A DNA stretch of 64,000 bases, from the NCBI RefSeq assembly GCF_020520425.1, contig NC_079491.1, forward strand, positions 7,675,143-7,739,142, written 5' to 3'. The notes under the pieces were generated by a model. The model was not told where the DNA came from, ran no database searches, and was given only the letters and a program-made list of their open reading frames with translations. The stretch is from Spinacia oleracea. Lineage: Eukaryota > Streptophyta > Magnoliopsida > Caryophyllales > Amaranthaceae. Every line of letters starts with the position of its first letter. Within the stretch, counting starts at the first letter, position 1. This document shows positions 10,485 to 22,860 of the stretch, one piece after another. Made by a program: the position numbers and the translations under genes.

Positions 10485-12017
10485 TGATGAGTCATATTTC
10501 TATAGGGTATTTTAGGCGCATTTAGGTTGCATTATTAGGCATTTATATCATTTTAGTTGCATTTAGGATCACATTTGCATAAGTTATCGTTGTCGTACTC
10601 TATTACGCCCCGTTTGTGTTTTCTTAATGTTTCAGGTGATTTTACGGTCATTTGGATGCTTTCGGAGTGTTATGAGTTGATTTGGATGATGAACGGATGG
10701 AATGTTGACTCGAGGATCATTGCATATCTCTAGGGATAATTTTGAGTCAATAACGAAGCTAAACGCTATTTTTCTAAGCATCAAAACGGACAGGCGTTCA
10801 CTCTTTTGATGATATCTCAAGTTCTACATGTCGGAATGAGGCGATTTTTATTGGCCTAGAAAGTAGACTTCAAGAGCTTTCCAACGACAGGTCACACGTC
10901 CTTATAGGCATTGTAGAACAAGAGTTATGACATAAACAAGATGGCTCGACTATCCGATTCGCCCGAAGCCCAAAACGATGGCCCAATCTTCCCCTTGGGC
11001 GCGAAAACCAGCGACCCACCAGCGGGCCCGCTGGTTTCTCCGCCCAGCTACTTCCACGCGGGTTCATGCTTTCGTCTTGGTGATCGTCCAATAAAATCAT
11101 AGCTTATGTAATTGTTATTTTCCTTTTTTGTTTAGAATTTAGGAAACACTAAAATACCTCAAGGGAATGAATGTATTCCCTTATGCTTTTATTTTCTTTT
11201 ACGTTTTTCAATTGGGAGAACACTTGAACGCCAGTTTTTGGTTTTCTATTCTTCCCTTTTTCCATTGTTGAACCCTAGCTTTCAATTTTCAATTCATCAA
11301 TCTAGAGGTAATTCAATAATTTCTTTTGCTTTTATTCTTTCTTATTGTTTTCGTTCCTTAGTTTAAATTTTCCTTTGATTATGAAATTCATGTTTATTAT
11401 TTCTATCATGTTTGTTAATTCAATTATGAGCGAGTAGTCGTATTCTAGGGCTAAGTAAGGGAAACCATGTTTATACCATGATTATTATGCATAAAGTTTG
11501 TTAATTTATAGATTATTGCTTGAGTATTCCGATTGATTTGTTTTAATTGTTGATTCATGTTATCGGCCAATTTCATGAATTGATTATCTAGCTAATAGGA
11601 ATTAGAATCGAAAGATCGTATTTTTAGAGGCTTAGTGCAATGGGCAATTCTGATTATGTTAGCGACCGTACTGCATATGTTGAATTGAAAGTGTTAAGAC
11701 CCGACCGTAGGCTTAGCATGTACTTTAATTACTCGGCTTAGTTTATTCATTTCCGAATTGATTTATGTTCTTGGATTGGTATAAGCATGGTGAACCGAAC
11801 AGACGCCCTAGACCTTTAATTCATTGATAAATTACGCATTTTTATTATTGTTTTAGCTTTAGTAGTTAATACTCAACTCAACTTTCGTTATTGAAATAGT
11901 TCGTATAATTGGGCAAAAACTAATAGAACTTGTCTCCCTGTGGGATCGACCCGTATTTGCTAAGTATCTGCTAACAACAGACACCGTGCACTTGCGGTAT
12001 CACTTTTTAATCTATCA
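10485..12017 (+). repeat. 3' LTR of the Athila-like element (1533 bp)
   Basis: Same length and ends as 2697-4229. The polypurine tract (AGCTTGGGGGAA) abuts its left side and the GGTGA target duplication its right side. About three substitutions separate the two LTRs by my reading. Confidence 0.92.
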
Positions 12018-12029
12018 GGTGACAAGTAA
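12018..12029 (+). pseudogene. SRP54: Last codons and stop of the interrupted SRP54 fragment
   Basis: Reads GGT GAC AAG TAA. The first five bases are the duplicated LTR-element target, and with 2604-2691 they give the SRP54 end G-G-G-D-K-stop. Confidence 0.7.
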
Positions 12030-12446
12030 ATATTGTTATTACCTTCAATGGAGTTTTGATTTAGAAAGAAGTAGATGTCCAACACAAAGATGCTTCAAAG
12101 TAATGAATACACCCTACTCTAGGCGAGGATTTCTAAACCTATAATGGTTGAGTACCAATACATAATATATTAGTACCAAATAACACAAAATTGCTAAGGA
12201 GTACCAATACAAGTCATATTGGTACTAAAATATTCTGTATTGGTACTCACTTGTGTGACTGGGAAGAGAAAAGTGTTAACAGTATAAGAGAGCGAAAATT
12301 GAGCCTATCTGTCAAATGAAAATCTCAATCCTTTATTTTCATGGTACATATTCCATTCAAGGGCATTAAAGATTAAATACTTATCATAAGGTCATCATTC
12401 AAATGATCAATTGTTGCATTCATAACTTATCTGTACATTTATTAAC
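12030..12446. other. Helitron interior, no gene seen
   Basis: AT-rich sequence with short repeated words around GAGTACCAATAC and ATTGGTACT (12147-12250). No ORF. It probably continues from the SRP54 3' flank into unrelated cargo. Confidence 0.35.
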
Positions 12447-12544
12447 TCAGTAAGTTGCAACATCAATAAAGAGCTCTGTAACCATCTTTCGCAGCTCGTC
12501 TACTGTTGTTGTATTGTCAGACATGTTTGCTGAATATTCAACAT
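12447..12544 (-). pseudogene. Unrecognised terminal exon carried in the Helitron
   Basis: On the minus strand a good acceptor (TGCATTTCAG) at 12545 opens a frame ending in a stop at 12447. It reads VEYSANMSDNTTTVDELRKM then VTELFIDVATY. The exon-like composition and clean acceptor suggest a captured last exon from some host gene. I do not recognise the family. Confidence 0.4.
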
Positions 12545-13004
12545 CTGAAATGCATACAAGCAGATTCTGTATTAAGATCATGAAATAAAACAGAAAACTG
12601 GAAACTATTCATTTTTAGGGTGTGATAATACTTACAACGTTTCTCTTATTGGCAAATTCTTATACAAAGAAAGCTTAATTGTGTTATTTACGCACATGAG
12701 TCATGTTTCACTCTCCTTTCTCCTCCTTGGTTTATATGTCATTTGTCAATATTGCATGTACTATGTCATTTGCCAATGATTCTCAAGAGACTAAATAATT
12801 ATCGTTCCGAAACTCTTTTTATAAAATCCTATGAATTTAAAGAGATTATTTACAGCGCGTACAAGTAAAGAGGAATGAAAGCGTACGCATTAGCTCAAGT
12901 CATTCATGATCTCACAACTAACATTAAATAGCTAAATAATCCAGAAGGATACAGAAGATCGTTTGCAAATTAAGTAATCAACTTGTAAAACACCATTATA
13001 CTTA

Positions 13005-13208
<204 letters not shown>

Positions 13209-13277
13209 TCACTCAGAGAAGAAGGGGTATACAGTGATGAACACAATGGAAGAAGCTATGAAGTTAGAAAGATTACC

Positions 13278-13334
13278 GTTGCCTCAGCAACTTGGCGCAT
13301 TTCTTCAAAGAGAGCAGCTTCTTGTTTGTGGCGT
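13278..13334 (-). pseudogene. SRP54: Preceding SRP54 exon piece (captured)
   Basis: Minus-strand frame RHKQEAALFEEMRQVAEAT, which precedes KPDLVIFV in SRP54, ends at donor ACG|GTAATC. Upstream the match breaks at 13334, where the conserved DTSG residues should be, so the captured segment is truncated here. The intron 13155-13277 is retained. Confidence 0.8.
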
Positions 13335-13601
13335 AAACACACAATGCATTTAAACTATTTACTACGTATTAGCTGAAATGTGGAAACAAGCTCTCTGCAA
13401 TTTCAGGTAAGGTTGGGTACGTCCGACCCCCCCTTACCCCACTTGTTGCGGGAGCCTCTTTTAGGCAATGGGGGTAATGATAATGATAATGTAGTTTTTG
13501 CAACAAGAGGCATAATTGGGCAATAACAGGTTTCAATTGAAATGAGTGGGGGTCTTTGTATAAAAAAAGTCATGATAGAAAAACAGAGACATCTATTCTT
13601 T

Positions 13602-13800
13602 ACTAATGGTTTCAGCCAATGAAAAATAAGACTTCAAAATTATTTTTGAATTAAAAAGTCGAATTCCACGTAGATAAATAATTAGGTGTCAAGTAAATAT
13701 TTTTATTAAATAATTATTAATACTTCTTATATACAATTTCATCCAAAGTCAAACACTATAATAATTAAAAAGTAAATCTAAAATGAAATTCAATCCAAAA
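13602..13800 (+). repeat. Direct repeat, right copy (Helitron subterminal sequence)
   Basis: Begins TACTAATGGTTTCAGCCAAT, matching 2406-2600 in the same orientation, and continues into the Helitron 3' terminus. Confidence 0.65.
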
Positions 13801-13884
13801 TAAAAAAATCAATTTAATCTAATATATAAAATATAGCAGTTGATATATGTGGGAGTTTTATTTTAACGTAACAATTTAATAGAA

Positions 13885-13912
13885 ACCGTGCATCGCACGG
13901 GCTAAAGTCTAG
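13885..13912 (+). other. Helitron 3' terminal hairpin and CTAG end
   Basis: CCGTGC-ATC-GCACGG forms a 6-bp stem with a 3-nt loop, 12 nt before the terminal CTAG. This is the replication-termination signature of Helitrons. Confidence 0.75.
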
Positions 13913-13928
13913 TACACAATAAAGCGAA

Positions 13929-14263
13929 TACAAATTCTTATTTACATGGGGTGTACAATAAATATTGTACACCGAAGTTAAAGTTGATGTGAAATGCTTA
14001 AAAGTTACCCTTATATATATATGTAAAAGTGATCTACTTTTTAGTAATAAAAATTTTCATTTTAATAAAAAATATTTCTTTAAAATGACTAATAATGATA
14101 AAATTAATCATTTAACACTTTAAAATGTTATTTATTAACTTTTTTTTTTAAATAATATAAAAGTTATATAAAACTGAGTTAAAGTTAGAGAAAACTGGGT
14201 AAAAGTTATGTTGGTGCACAATAAATTTATTGTACACCTTATGCATGCAAGATCTTTTGTAAA
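13929..14263. mobile_element. MITE with subterminal GTGTACAATAAAT palindromes (copy 1, intact)
   Basis: About 335 bp. The left end is ACAAATTCTTATTTACA then GGGTGTACAATAAATATTGT; the right end has the near-palindrome GTGCACAATAAATTTATTGTACAC-type hairpin (about 14215-14237) followed by ATGCATGCAAGATCTTTTGTAAA. The ends are inverted relative to each other, with the inner 18 bp well matched. No ORF. A second copy (31703-33427) and an end fragment (25685-25745) lie in the window. Confidence 0.65.
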
Positions 14264-14396
14264 CCGAAAGTCTAAACCTTCTGGGCTTAGCAACCTTCTT
14301 CCTAACTTGAGTAGGAACTTCTACTACAAGTATGCATCATAATCTGTATGTTTTCTTCCTCCCTTTTTCGATCACCAGAAAAAAAAACCCAGAAAA

Positions 14397-15572
14397 ATGT
14401 TGAATTCTTTGCCTGAAGAAATATTAACAGAAATATTTGTCAGGCTCCCAGTGAAAACTCTACTGATTATTAGGTCCATTTGTAAAACATGGAACACTTT
14501 CATTACCGATAACCCGAATTTCACCCAATTTCATCTTCATTCATACAAGAACAATTCCGAGAACAACTTATTGTTGTCACGTGAATGTAACTCTTGGAAG
14601 AATTTCATGGTTGTTCGTGACACCAATACATTTACCAAAGTGTCACACCTTGACGCGACAAACTATTTAAAAGTTGGTTACGTTGATAACATCTTGAAAG
14701 AACAAGTAGTTGTCCCTAGAACATACGAAGAAATCGCGTACTTAAGTACTGATGATTGCAATTTAGTGGGTTATGTAGACGGGGTGTTACTTATACACAC
14801 GCATAATCCTTGTGTTAATCGTGGATTTAACAGAATTTTATTGTGGAACCCTTCTATTCGGAAAGTTTTTCAAGTTCCACCATGTAATGCTAACGCGCAA
14901 AACAAGACTGATATAAATTTCGGGTTTGGGTATGATCAAGTGAGTAACGAATATAAGGTTGTTGCTGTTGATATGAAGTACTGTTATTCCAAAACTAGGG
15001 TTTACAGGCTAGGAACAGATTCATGGTCTTTCGCGAAAGAAAAGAGATCATATCCAATTATTCCTAAGCTGTTCTTGAAGAAATTCTCGTCAACTACAAA
15101 TTTTGAAGGAGCAATTCATTGGCTTGGTAGTGATGGTAGAAGAAGAAAATCAAGGTATTCACATCTTTTGCGTTTTGATCTGACAACTGAGGCTTATACT
15201 TGTATAAAGTTGCCTGATGTTGAATTCAAAGAATACAGAAAACAGCCACCAAAAAGATTTTTATCAGTTTTGGATAGAAAGTTAGCAATTTTAGACATTG
15301 GAGTTGCTAATGTTTGCATATGGGTGATGGAAAACAATGGTACTACAAATGGTTGTTCTTGGACAAAGCAGTATAATGTAGATCTTCGCGTTCAGAAATT
15401 CTTGTACTTGAAGGAGAATGGTGAACTATTGTTCTACAGAAAATTCCAAGAGTTGTTGTCATATGACTTCAGAAACCAGCAAATGAAGAAACTCGGAAGA
15501 CAGAGTCAGCAGATAATTGATTTTGTGGATACTTATAAAGAAAGCTTAGTGTTGCTTGGAGGATATATATAA
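14397..15572 (+). CDS. F-box protein with F-box-associated (FBA) domain, 391 aa
   Basis: Single-exon ORF with a full F-box at residues 1-45 (LPEEILTEIFVRLPVKTLLI then RSICKTWNTFI), the surface that binds SKP1 in an SCF ubiquitin ligase. The middle and C terminus match the plant FBA type: LLWNPSIRKVFQVPP, FGFGYDQVSNEYKVV, YRLGTDSWSF, AIHWLG, FDLTTEAYTCIKLP and IWVMENNG. The FBA part selects the substrate, which is unknown here. The length is typical. The ATG at 14397 lies just before the F-box and has no better alternative. The gene faces a second F-box gene tail to tail (16170-17315), which shares the FBA layout and the IWVMENNG motif. It looks intact. Confidence 0.88.
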   Translation: MLNSLPEEILTEIFVRLPVKTLLIIRSICKTWNTFITDNPNFTQFHLHSYKNNSENNLLLSRECNSWKNFMVVRDTNTFTKVSHLDATNYLKVGYVDNILKEQVVVPRTYEEIAYLSTDDCNLVGYVDGVLLIHTHNPCVNRGFNRILLWNPSIRKVFQVPPCNANAQNKTDINFGFGYDQVSNEYKVVAVDMKYCYSKTRVYRLGTDSWSFAKEKRSYPIIPKLFLKKFSSTTNFEGAIHWLGSDGRRRKSRYSHLLRFDLTTEAYTCIKLPDVEFKEYRKQPPKRFLSVLDRKLAILDIGVANVCIWVMENNGTTNGCSWTKQYNVDLRVQKFLYLKENGELLFYRKFQELLSYDFRNQQMKKLGRQSQQIIDFVDTYKESLVLLGGYI

Positions 15573-15842
15573 ACAAGGGATGAGCTGATCTGAAGCTTAT
15601 CTAAATTCTAGTTTCTGATTTAGGCTATTATTAATCGATTGTTAGTTTCGAGTTTCTTTCGGTGTGTTTTCTCTTGCATTTTGTTTTTGTGTCAATATGA
15701 TAAGTGGAATGTTTTTATTGCAGATTGGTTTTCGGTTTTAGTTGTGTACTGATGTTTACTGCATACTGCTTATACTAACCTCCCTGTATACAAATTTTGA
15801 GCCAGGTTAGACTCTGTTATGGTAAAATCTTTCTTTCCAAAC

Positions 15843-16194
15843 TCTGCAAGTTCTGTACTGTATGTCAGACTGTAAAACATGCAGAGCATTATAGCGAAAA
15901 CAGAATTTTGCTAATCATCATAAGAATAACGAAAATTGGAGTAATTATTAATAATGAAGTTCAGTATTCTAAATAACAATTGAACAGAGTAACTTTTGCA
16001 AGTTATGCAACAACAAATTCTGCAAGCTCTGTACTGTATGTCAGACTGTAAAACATGCAGAGCATTGTAGTGAATACAGAATTTTTCTAATCATCATAAG
16101 ATTATCGAAAATTGGAGTAATGATTAACAAATGAAGTTCAGTATTCTAAATAACAATTGAAAAGACTAACTATTGCAAGTTATGCAACAACAAA
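15843..16194. repeat. 176-bp tandem duplication between the two F-box genes
   Basis: TCTGCAAG(T/C)TCTGTACTGT begins both units at 15843 and 16019, and both units run through AAATAACAATTGAA and GCAAGTTATGCAACAACAAA. The second unit includes the stop codon and last codons of the minus-strand F-box gene, so the first unit carries a relic copy of that gene's 3' end. The two units differ by scattered substitutions and small indels. Confidence 0.85.
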
Positions 16195-17315
16195 CTCTCA
16201 GAATAAGGATCCATGCAGCTCATATAAGCACGGTTGGACGTTCTCAGATCATCAAACAGATGATTTTTGAGATCATATGACTTTGTTCTTCTCCCTATCA
16301 GCATGAAGAACTTGCTAGTCTTCTCAATATAGCACAAGTGACTAATATTCCAGCCATGGTGCTGGAAAAAATCGTATGAACCATGTGGCGAATCACTTGT
16401 AAACCATTTAATCCATGGGTTTTGTGGGCCATTGTTTTCCATCACCCATATGCTGTTTTTCCAAGGAGACACATCAAAGAGAGCTAACAATCCTCCAAGA
16501 AGGAATAGAAATATATGCGGCTTTTCCTTCTCGCCATTTCCATCCTCCGGCAATTTGATAAAGGTAAATGTCTCAATATTCAAGTCAAATGACGCGATAT
16601 AGGTAGGTCTTGCACTACCATTGTCTACCCTTTCATCTCGTGCTAGCCAATTCAAACTGCCTTTGGCGAATAATGGCTTCCCCTTAATCAGCCACCAATC
16701 TCCCACATCCTCTATAAGCTTGGTTTTCCATAAGCCGGTACTTAATGAATAAATTTGAATCGAGTTAGGAACACGACTAAAAATTAGCCTAGGAGAAGTT
16801 TTAATCCACACTACTTTACAATCATGTAACAAAGAATCAAAACCAAAAGAAAAAGAAAAACTATGGCTAGAGAGTTTATCTTCTAAAAATGAGCACCCGG
16901 GAATGGATACGGTTTTCTTAATGCTAGGGTTCCACAGTTGAAGAATGAAAGGGGAGTCCAAACTATCAATCAAGAGCACCCCATTCGCGTAACCCCTTAC
17001 CATTACCCCTTCACTCAAGTTTACTGTTTTAGCAGATGTACTCTTAAATGTACTACTGTGACGAAATCTTATTACCTCTTTGGCAACGCTGTTTTTTTCG
17101 GTTCTTTCCACTGTTAGCAGATCATTGTTCTGGTTGTTGTTGAAAAGATTTAGGTGCATGGAGACGAAATCTGTGTTGTCGATAATTAAGCACCATGATT
17201 TGCATACCAACCTGAATCTTATCAGGGTTTTCGTTGGGAGTCTTGCAAGAATAATTGTCCATAACTCTTCTGGTAGACATACGGCTTCTGAATTTTTGTT
17301 TCTTTTCTTCCTCAT
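16170..17315 (-). CDS. F-box protein with FBA domain, 381 aa
   Basis: From the ATG at 17315 (MRKKRNKNSEAVCLPEELWT) the protein has an F-box at residues 14-60 (IILARLPTKTLIRFRLVCKS then WCLIID), then FBA blocks QLWNPSIKKTVSIPGCSF, FSFGFDSLLHDCKVV, YSLSTGLWKT, SLNWLARDE, FDLNIETFTFIKLPEDG and IWVMENNGPQNPW. It is predicted to be a substrate receptor of an SCF E3 ligase; target unknown. The reading frame stays open to an ATG at 17447, but the extra 44 residues are hydrophobic and unlike the family, and a possible acceptor lies just before 17315, so I prefer the inner start. Its 3' end sits in the 176-bp duplication. Confidence 0.83.
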   Translation of the reverse strand: MRKKRNKNSEAVCLPEELWTIILARLPTKTLIRFRLVCKSWCLIIDNTDFVSMHLNLFNNNQNNDLLTVERTEKNSVAKEVIRFRHSSTFKSTSAKTVNLSEGVMVRGYANGVLLIDSLDSPFILQLWNPSIKKTVSIPGCSFLEDKLSSHSFSFSFGFDSLLHDCKVVWIKTSPRLIFSRVPNSIQIYSLSTGLWKTKLIEDVGDWWLIKGKPLFAKGSLNWLARDERVDNGSARPTYIASFDLNIETFTFIKLPEDGNGEKEKPHIFLFLLGGLLALFDVSPWKNSIWVMENNGPQNPWIKWFTSDSPHGSYDFFQHHGWNISHLCYIEKTSKFFMLIGRRTKSYDLKNHLFDDLRTSNRAYMSCMDPYSESLLLHNLQ

Positions 17316-17519
17316 TTGCGAAACAAAAACTAAGGGAGACGGAAAATCTGCAAATTTCATATACAAAGGCCACAGAAATTTAGCAATTGGACACAAAAAT
17401 ACAAACTGATGACATGATGTAACGAATAGCATACATGTAAGTAACAAATCATGGGCTCTAGCACGAATGTTTTGTTGTTTACAGCTTCAGTTTTAACTTC
17501 CATGAAGTAAATGGACTGT

Positions 17520-19065
17520 AGGGCTATGTACCACTAATTGTTTCCAGCAAGGAAGGGTCTTAGATGAAGAGAACCTCTCTCTCCCTTCTTAATTGCTATG
17601 GTAATGGAATGTTTATCCAGATGCATGGGTGAATTGAGGTCTAATCCTGACTTTAATTACTCATTTTATGTTTGCGGATAATATGCTCATGTTTTGTAGA
17701 GGTGATGTAGTTTCTGTAAGCCTTCTCTTTTCTGCTTTCATGAGATTTTCTAGAGCTTCTGGGCTTGAGGACAATTCAGAAAGAGCAGCATCTACTTGTG
17801 TGGTATGCCTACAGATATTAGGGATACTGAAGTTCAAAAAATATGCAGGACTTATCTCTGGACAGGATCTGCAGAACAATCTAAGAAGGCAATTGTATCT
17901 TGGGAGCAGTTATGCCTTCCTAAGATTGCAGGGGGGTGGATCTTAATTGATGCGACAATGTGGAATAAGGCTGCAATTTGTAAGCTATTCTGGGCAGTAG
18001 CTATGAAACAAGATAAGTTATGGATAAGATGGATGCATTCTTACTACATCAGAAACAAGAGCATCTGGACCATGCGTCTTGGGCTTGTAGAAAAATTCTT
18101 CAATGCAGAGATATTGCTCAGTTTCAGGGAGGTTTTCAACCTTTTTGGCAGGAAGTAAGTTTTCTATTTAGAAATCTACAACAGTACACGGAGTCCTATA
18201 ACAATCAATCCCTGGAAGAGGCTTATCTGAACTAATTTGGCTGGCCCTAAGAGCTTTATTCGTCACTTGGTTGGCTGTTTTTCACAGGTTACTCCCTCCA
18301 TCCATAAAAGATTGCCCCATAGAAAAATTCACTTTATTAAGAATGAGTGTAATCAAAAGCAAATGGGTAGGTAGATATGTCTTTTAGTTGATTAAATAAT
18401 AGTGCGTGAGAAGAGACATTTGGGGACCACAAACTAAATAAAGTATGGGGCAAACAAATAGGGGCATCTATTTATGGTATATGGGGCAATCTTTTAAGGA
18501 CGGAGGGAGTATTTACCAAGGACAGTATGCAAAAGTGGGGTATTCACACCAATGGGTTGCGTGGTTTCTGTGGAAAGAAGCTGAAAGCATCAGCTACATC
18601 TTTTTTAATCGCTCCTATTCTACCAGAGTTTGGGAAGGTGTGCTAGTGCATCAATAGAGGGTGCCTACCATTTGATACTGAAGTTATGCAGGCTCCTAAG
18701 GCTTGCCGAAAGAAGCAATGTCAACAAAAACTTCATGGAATGTGTTTTGCAGAATCTATCTATGTTGTATGGATGCAGAGGAATAAGAAGATTTTTCAAG
18801 GAGAGTGTGATACAACAGATGCAGTAACAAGATCACTCGTGTTTAAGGTTGCGTGTAGATGTACAAATGAAATGAGAGAAATTTTATTGAGTTCTTTTTG
18901 TAGTTAGGTTCTTGATGTATAGATGCTGCTTATGACAGCTTTCCTCCAACCCTTCCTAAAAGGTGGGGAGGTTTAAGCTTGAAGCATTGCTTCTAGTCTA
19001 GTTGTAATGGAGTTTTGTTCCTCTTTTTGTTAATATAATACCTTTATTTGCCAAAAATTAAATAA
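17520..19065 (+). mobile_element. Decayed L1-type LINE, 5'-truncated
   Basis: Broken frames still show reverse-transcriptase and downstream motifs: MFADNMLMFCRGDVVSVSLL and FSAFMRFSRASGLEDNS (17668-17800), then ICRTYLWTG, KAIVSWEQLCLPKIAGGW, WNKAAICKLFWAVAMKQDKL and WIRWMHSYYI (about 17830-18060), which is the L1 region between RT and the terminal zinc finger. Degenerate matches to the RQGDPLSP block begin near 17530. The 3' part includes SHQWVAWFLWKEAESISYIF-like zinc-finger remnants. The 3' UTR ends near TTTGCCAAAAATTAAATAAA. Frames shift several times and a Stowaway MITE (18292-18509) interrupts it. Confidence 0.75.
18292..18509. mobile_element. Stowaway-type MITE (218 bp) inside the LINE
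   Basis: Terminal inverted repeats CTCCCTCCATCCATAAAAGA and TCTTTTAAGGACGGAGGGAG, flanked by TA on both sides (18290-18291, 18510-18511). This is the Tc1/mariner-related Stowaway signature. It is younger than the LINE it splits. Confidence 0.88.
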
Positions 19066-19157
19066 AAGTATGAGTACTAGTCGGCCGAAATTGGTTTATC
19101 ACTCTACGCATTCACAACAATAAATAGGAATACTAACTAAACTCTTCCATACAAAAG

Positions 19158-20337
19158 TCAGACGCTCAAGGAGAGATAGAGGGATAGAGAGATGGAATTG
19201 GTAAGTAGAGCAATGAACATGGTGAAGTGCAGGTGAACAGATTGGTAAACAGAAATACTGCCATCAACATTTTTGTTTAAGTTTTCTTCAAAAATCCAGG
19301 CTAATTTACACACTAGTAAACTTGTCAAAAATAAATGAAAAATCACGAAACCTCCCGGCAAAAGTCCTGAACTGTTGATCAAATTACTCCACAATTCCTC
19401 ACCAGTTAAACAAGTAATCAACGAACCAATCAAATGAAGCATCAAATGCACAGGCTGATAGGCTAATTGAAGTATTGAACTAATACAATCGACAAAATTG
19501 AACATTTGAATAGAACTTTGTAGAATTTAGATCTATTACTATTAGTTATTCATCAACTCAAGTCACTGAATTGACACCATAAATACTTAGTTTAAAGCTA
19601 CTATATCATTTATTGGAGAGCCTAATGTATATCAGAGATAATTGAGATATATTTACTAAACATATTCAAGGGCAATTTCACCCGCAACTCTAGCTTTCAT
19701 CAATACAAGTCAATAGTCATTAATCCGAACAAGGTTCAGACTGTAACTAACCCATCGGTTTACTTGTGTGTAAATCGAATAACAGCAAATTGGGACAAAT
19801 TTCAATAAACTAATTTGGTTCTCATGAAATTAAACAAACAACATTATTCAATTTACACAATTTAATACTCTGTACAACTTTTCATCAACTCGAAACCCTA
19901 ATTGTGTAAAACAAATCATCAATTCAAAAAAACAACGTCAAATCTTGATTCAAAAAGATTGAAACTTTATAAATTGAATAAGAAAAACAACCCACACAAC
20001 AACAAGCAATTAATTAATATGGTGGATTAATGAACCGGCAACAAGCGATGAGGAATTGACTATGTAAGTAGAAAACTCAATTTTAAAAGTTACCTGAAAT
20101 TTGAACGCCGGTGATTCTAAAGAGGCCGGAATATTCCGGCCGGAGTTCGCTGCAAGTACTTTTATTGCGAAGGAGTGGAAATGTGGAAGAAAGCACCGAA
20201 CTTCGAAGGGCGGAGGAAGGAGTAGTGCAGTGACGGCGTCGGCTGGTATGCTGATGTTGTGGAGAGTGGCAGAGTGGTGGCCGGTGGGATGTGGAGTGGT
20301 GCTGATCTGTCGCCTTACCCGCCAGAATGACTTCCAC
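19158..20337 (-). pseudogene. Unrecognised gene with two hydrophobic segments; start codon reads GTG
   Basis: Exon 1 (20337 down to about 20096) reads EVILAGKATDQHHSTSHRPP, a His/Ser/Arg-rich stretch, then ELRPEYSGLFRITGVQIS and a strong donor (CAG|GTAACT). A second open segment (19505-19158) reads VDCISSILQLAYQPVHLMLH, LIGSLITCLTGEELWSNLIN, SSGLLPGGFVIFHLFLTSLL, VCKLAWIFEEN, with two likely membrane helices. Both segments look like real protein of a small plant membrane protein I cannot name. The natural start codon position is GTG and no in-frame ATG exists in exon 1; a stop lies just upstream. I could not fix a phase-consistent acceptor between the two exons. It could be a start-lost pseudogene, use non-AUG initiation, or have an extra exon. 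Confidence 0.4.
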
Positions 20338-20402
20338 GGGAAGCTATGTAGTTTGAAGAATTCATTTTTGATAATTGAGATTATTTATTCTTTTCGAAAA
20401 TG

Positions 20403-20754
20403 GGAAAATTTGGTAATATTAATCTAACTTTTGACAGATTTTCTTTTATTAAGTCTATTAAGATATATTTTTTAATAATCTCACTTTTAATATCCAACGA
20501 TTTTTATTGGGCTCAACACGTCATAAACCTATTATAGGCGGTAATATGTTCCTACGTGGAAGTATTCTCTCTCAATATATTCAATCATCATCGTCAATTC
20601 ATCACCATCTCGATGACTTTTTCACCGATTATCGGTCATTTAGGCCCAATAAAAGTCATTGGGTAGTAAATGTGGAATTATTAAAAAATATGATGTAGGT
20701 GAAATTAATAAAAGAAAACCAGCCAAAGGTTGGATTAATATTACCAAATTTTCC
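20403..20754. mobile_element. MITE with long (~110 bp) terminal inverted repeats
   Basis: The left arm begins GGAAAATTTGGTAATATTAA and the right arm ends TTAATATTACCAAATTTTCC. The inverted match continues with drift for about 110 bp, including TTTTCTTTTATTAA, ATATTTTTTAATAAT and TTTTATTGGGC. No ORF and no clear target duplication. The long arms suggest a Mutator-type or foldback element. It sits directly upstream of the minus-strand gene ending at 20337, where a promoter would be. Confidence 0.65.
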
Positions 20755-20759
20755 AAAAA

Positions 20760-22573
<1,814 letters not shown>

Positions 22574-22860
22574 TAAAAATGAACAAGAGAACTTAAAAAG
22601 TTAAAATACATTCCCTCGACATACTACACTAGCATGTAAAGGAAATACTCCGTAACACATACTCCGTACTACGTAGTACGTACACATTAGATCATCGAAC
22701 CAACCGTACGTGCGCACAACAACATAACATACAAATTCCCCTTATTAAATTAAAATCAAAATAACAACACTTAATTTATAAAGTATAGAAAATGATCGAA
22801 GTTCCTCCAAACGTAACATGACACATAATATTCCCGGCCTTACCGGAGTACATTGGTGGT

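Larger units (their letters stand above)
2697..12017 (+). mobile_element. Athila-like Ty3/gypsy LTR element, non-autonomous, young
   Basis: Two 1533-bp LTRs (TG...CA) flank the element and a perfect 5-bp target duplication GGTGA lies outside (2692-2696, 12018-12022). The PBS matches tRNA-Asp and the polypurine tract is AGCTTGGGGG just before 10485. The only protein is gag with protease; no reverse transcriptase, RNase H or integrase is recognised in about 3.4 kb of downstream internal sequence, so movement would need help in trans. I counted about three differences between the LTRs. At a commonly used plant rate near 1.3e-8 per site per year this suggests roughly 0.1 million years (rough estimate). 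Confidence 0.92.
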
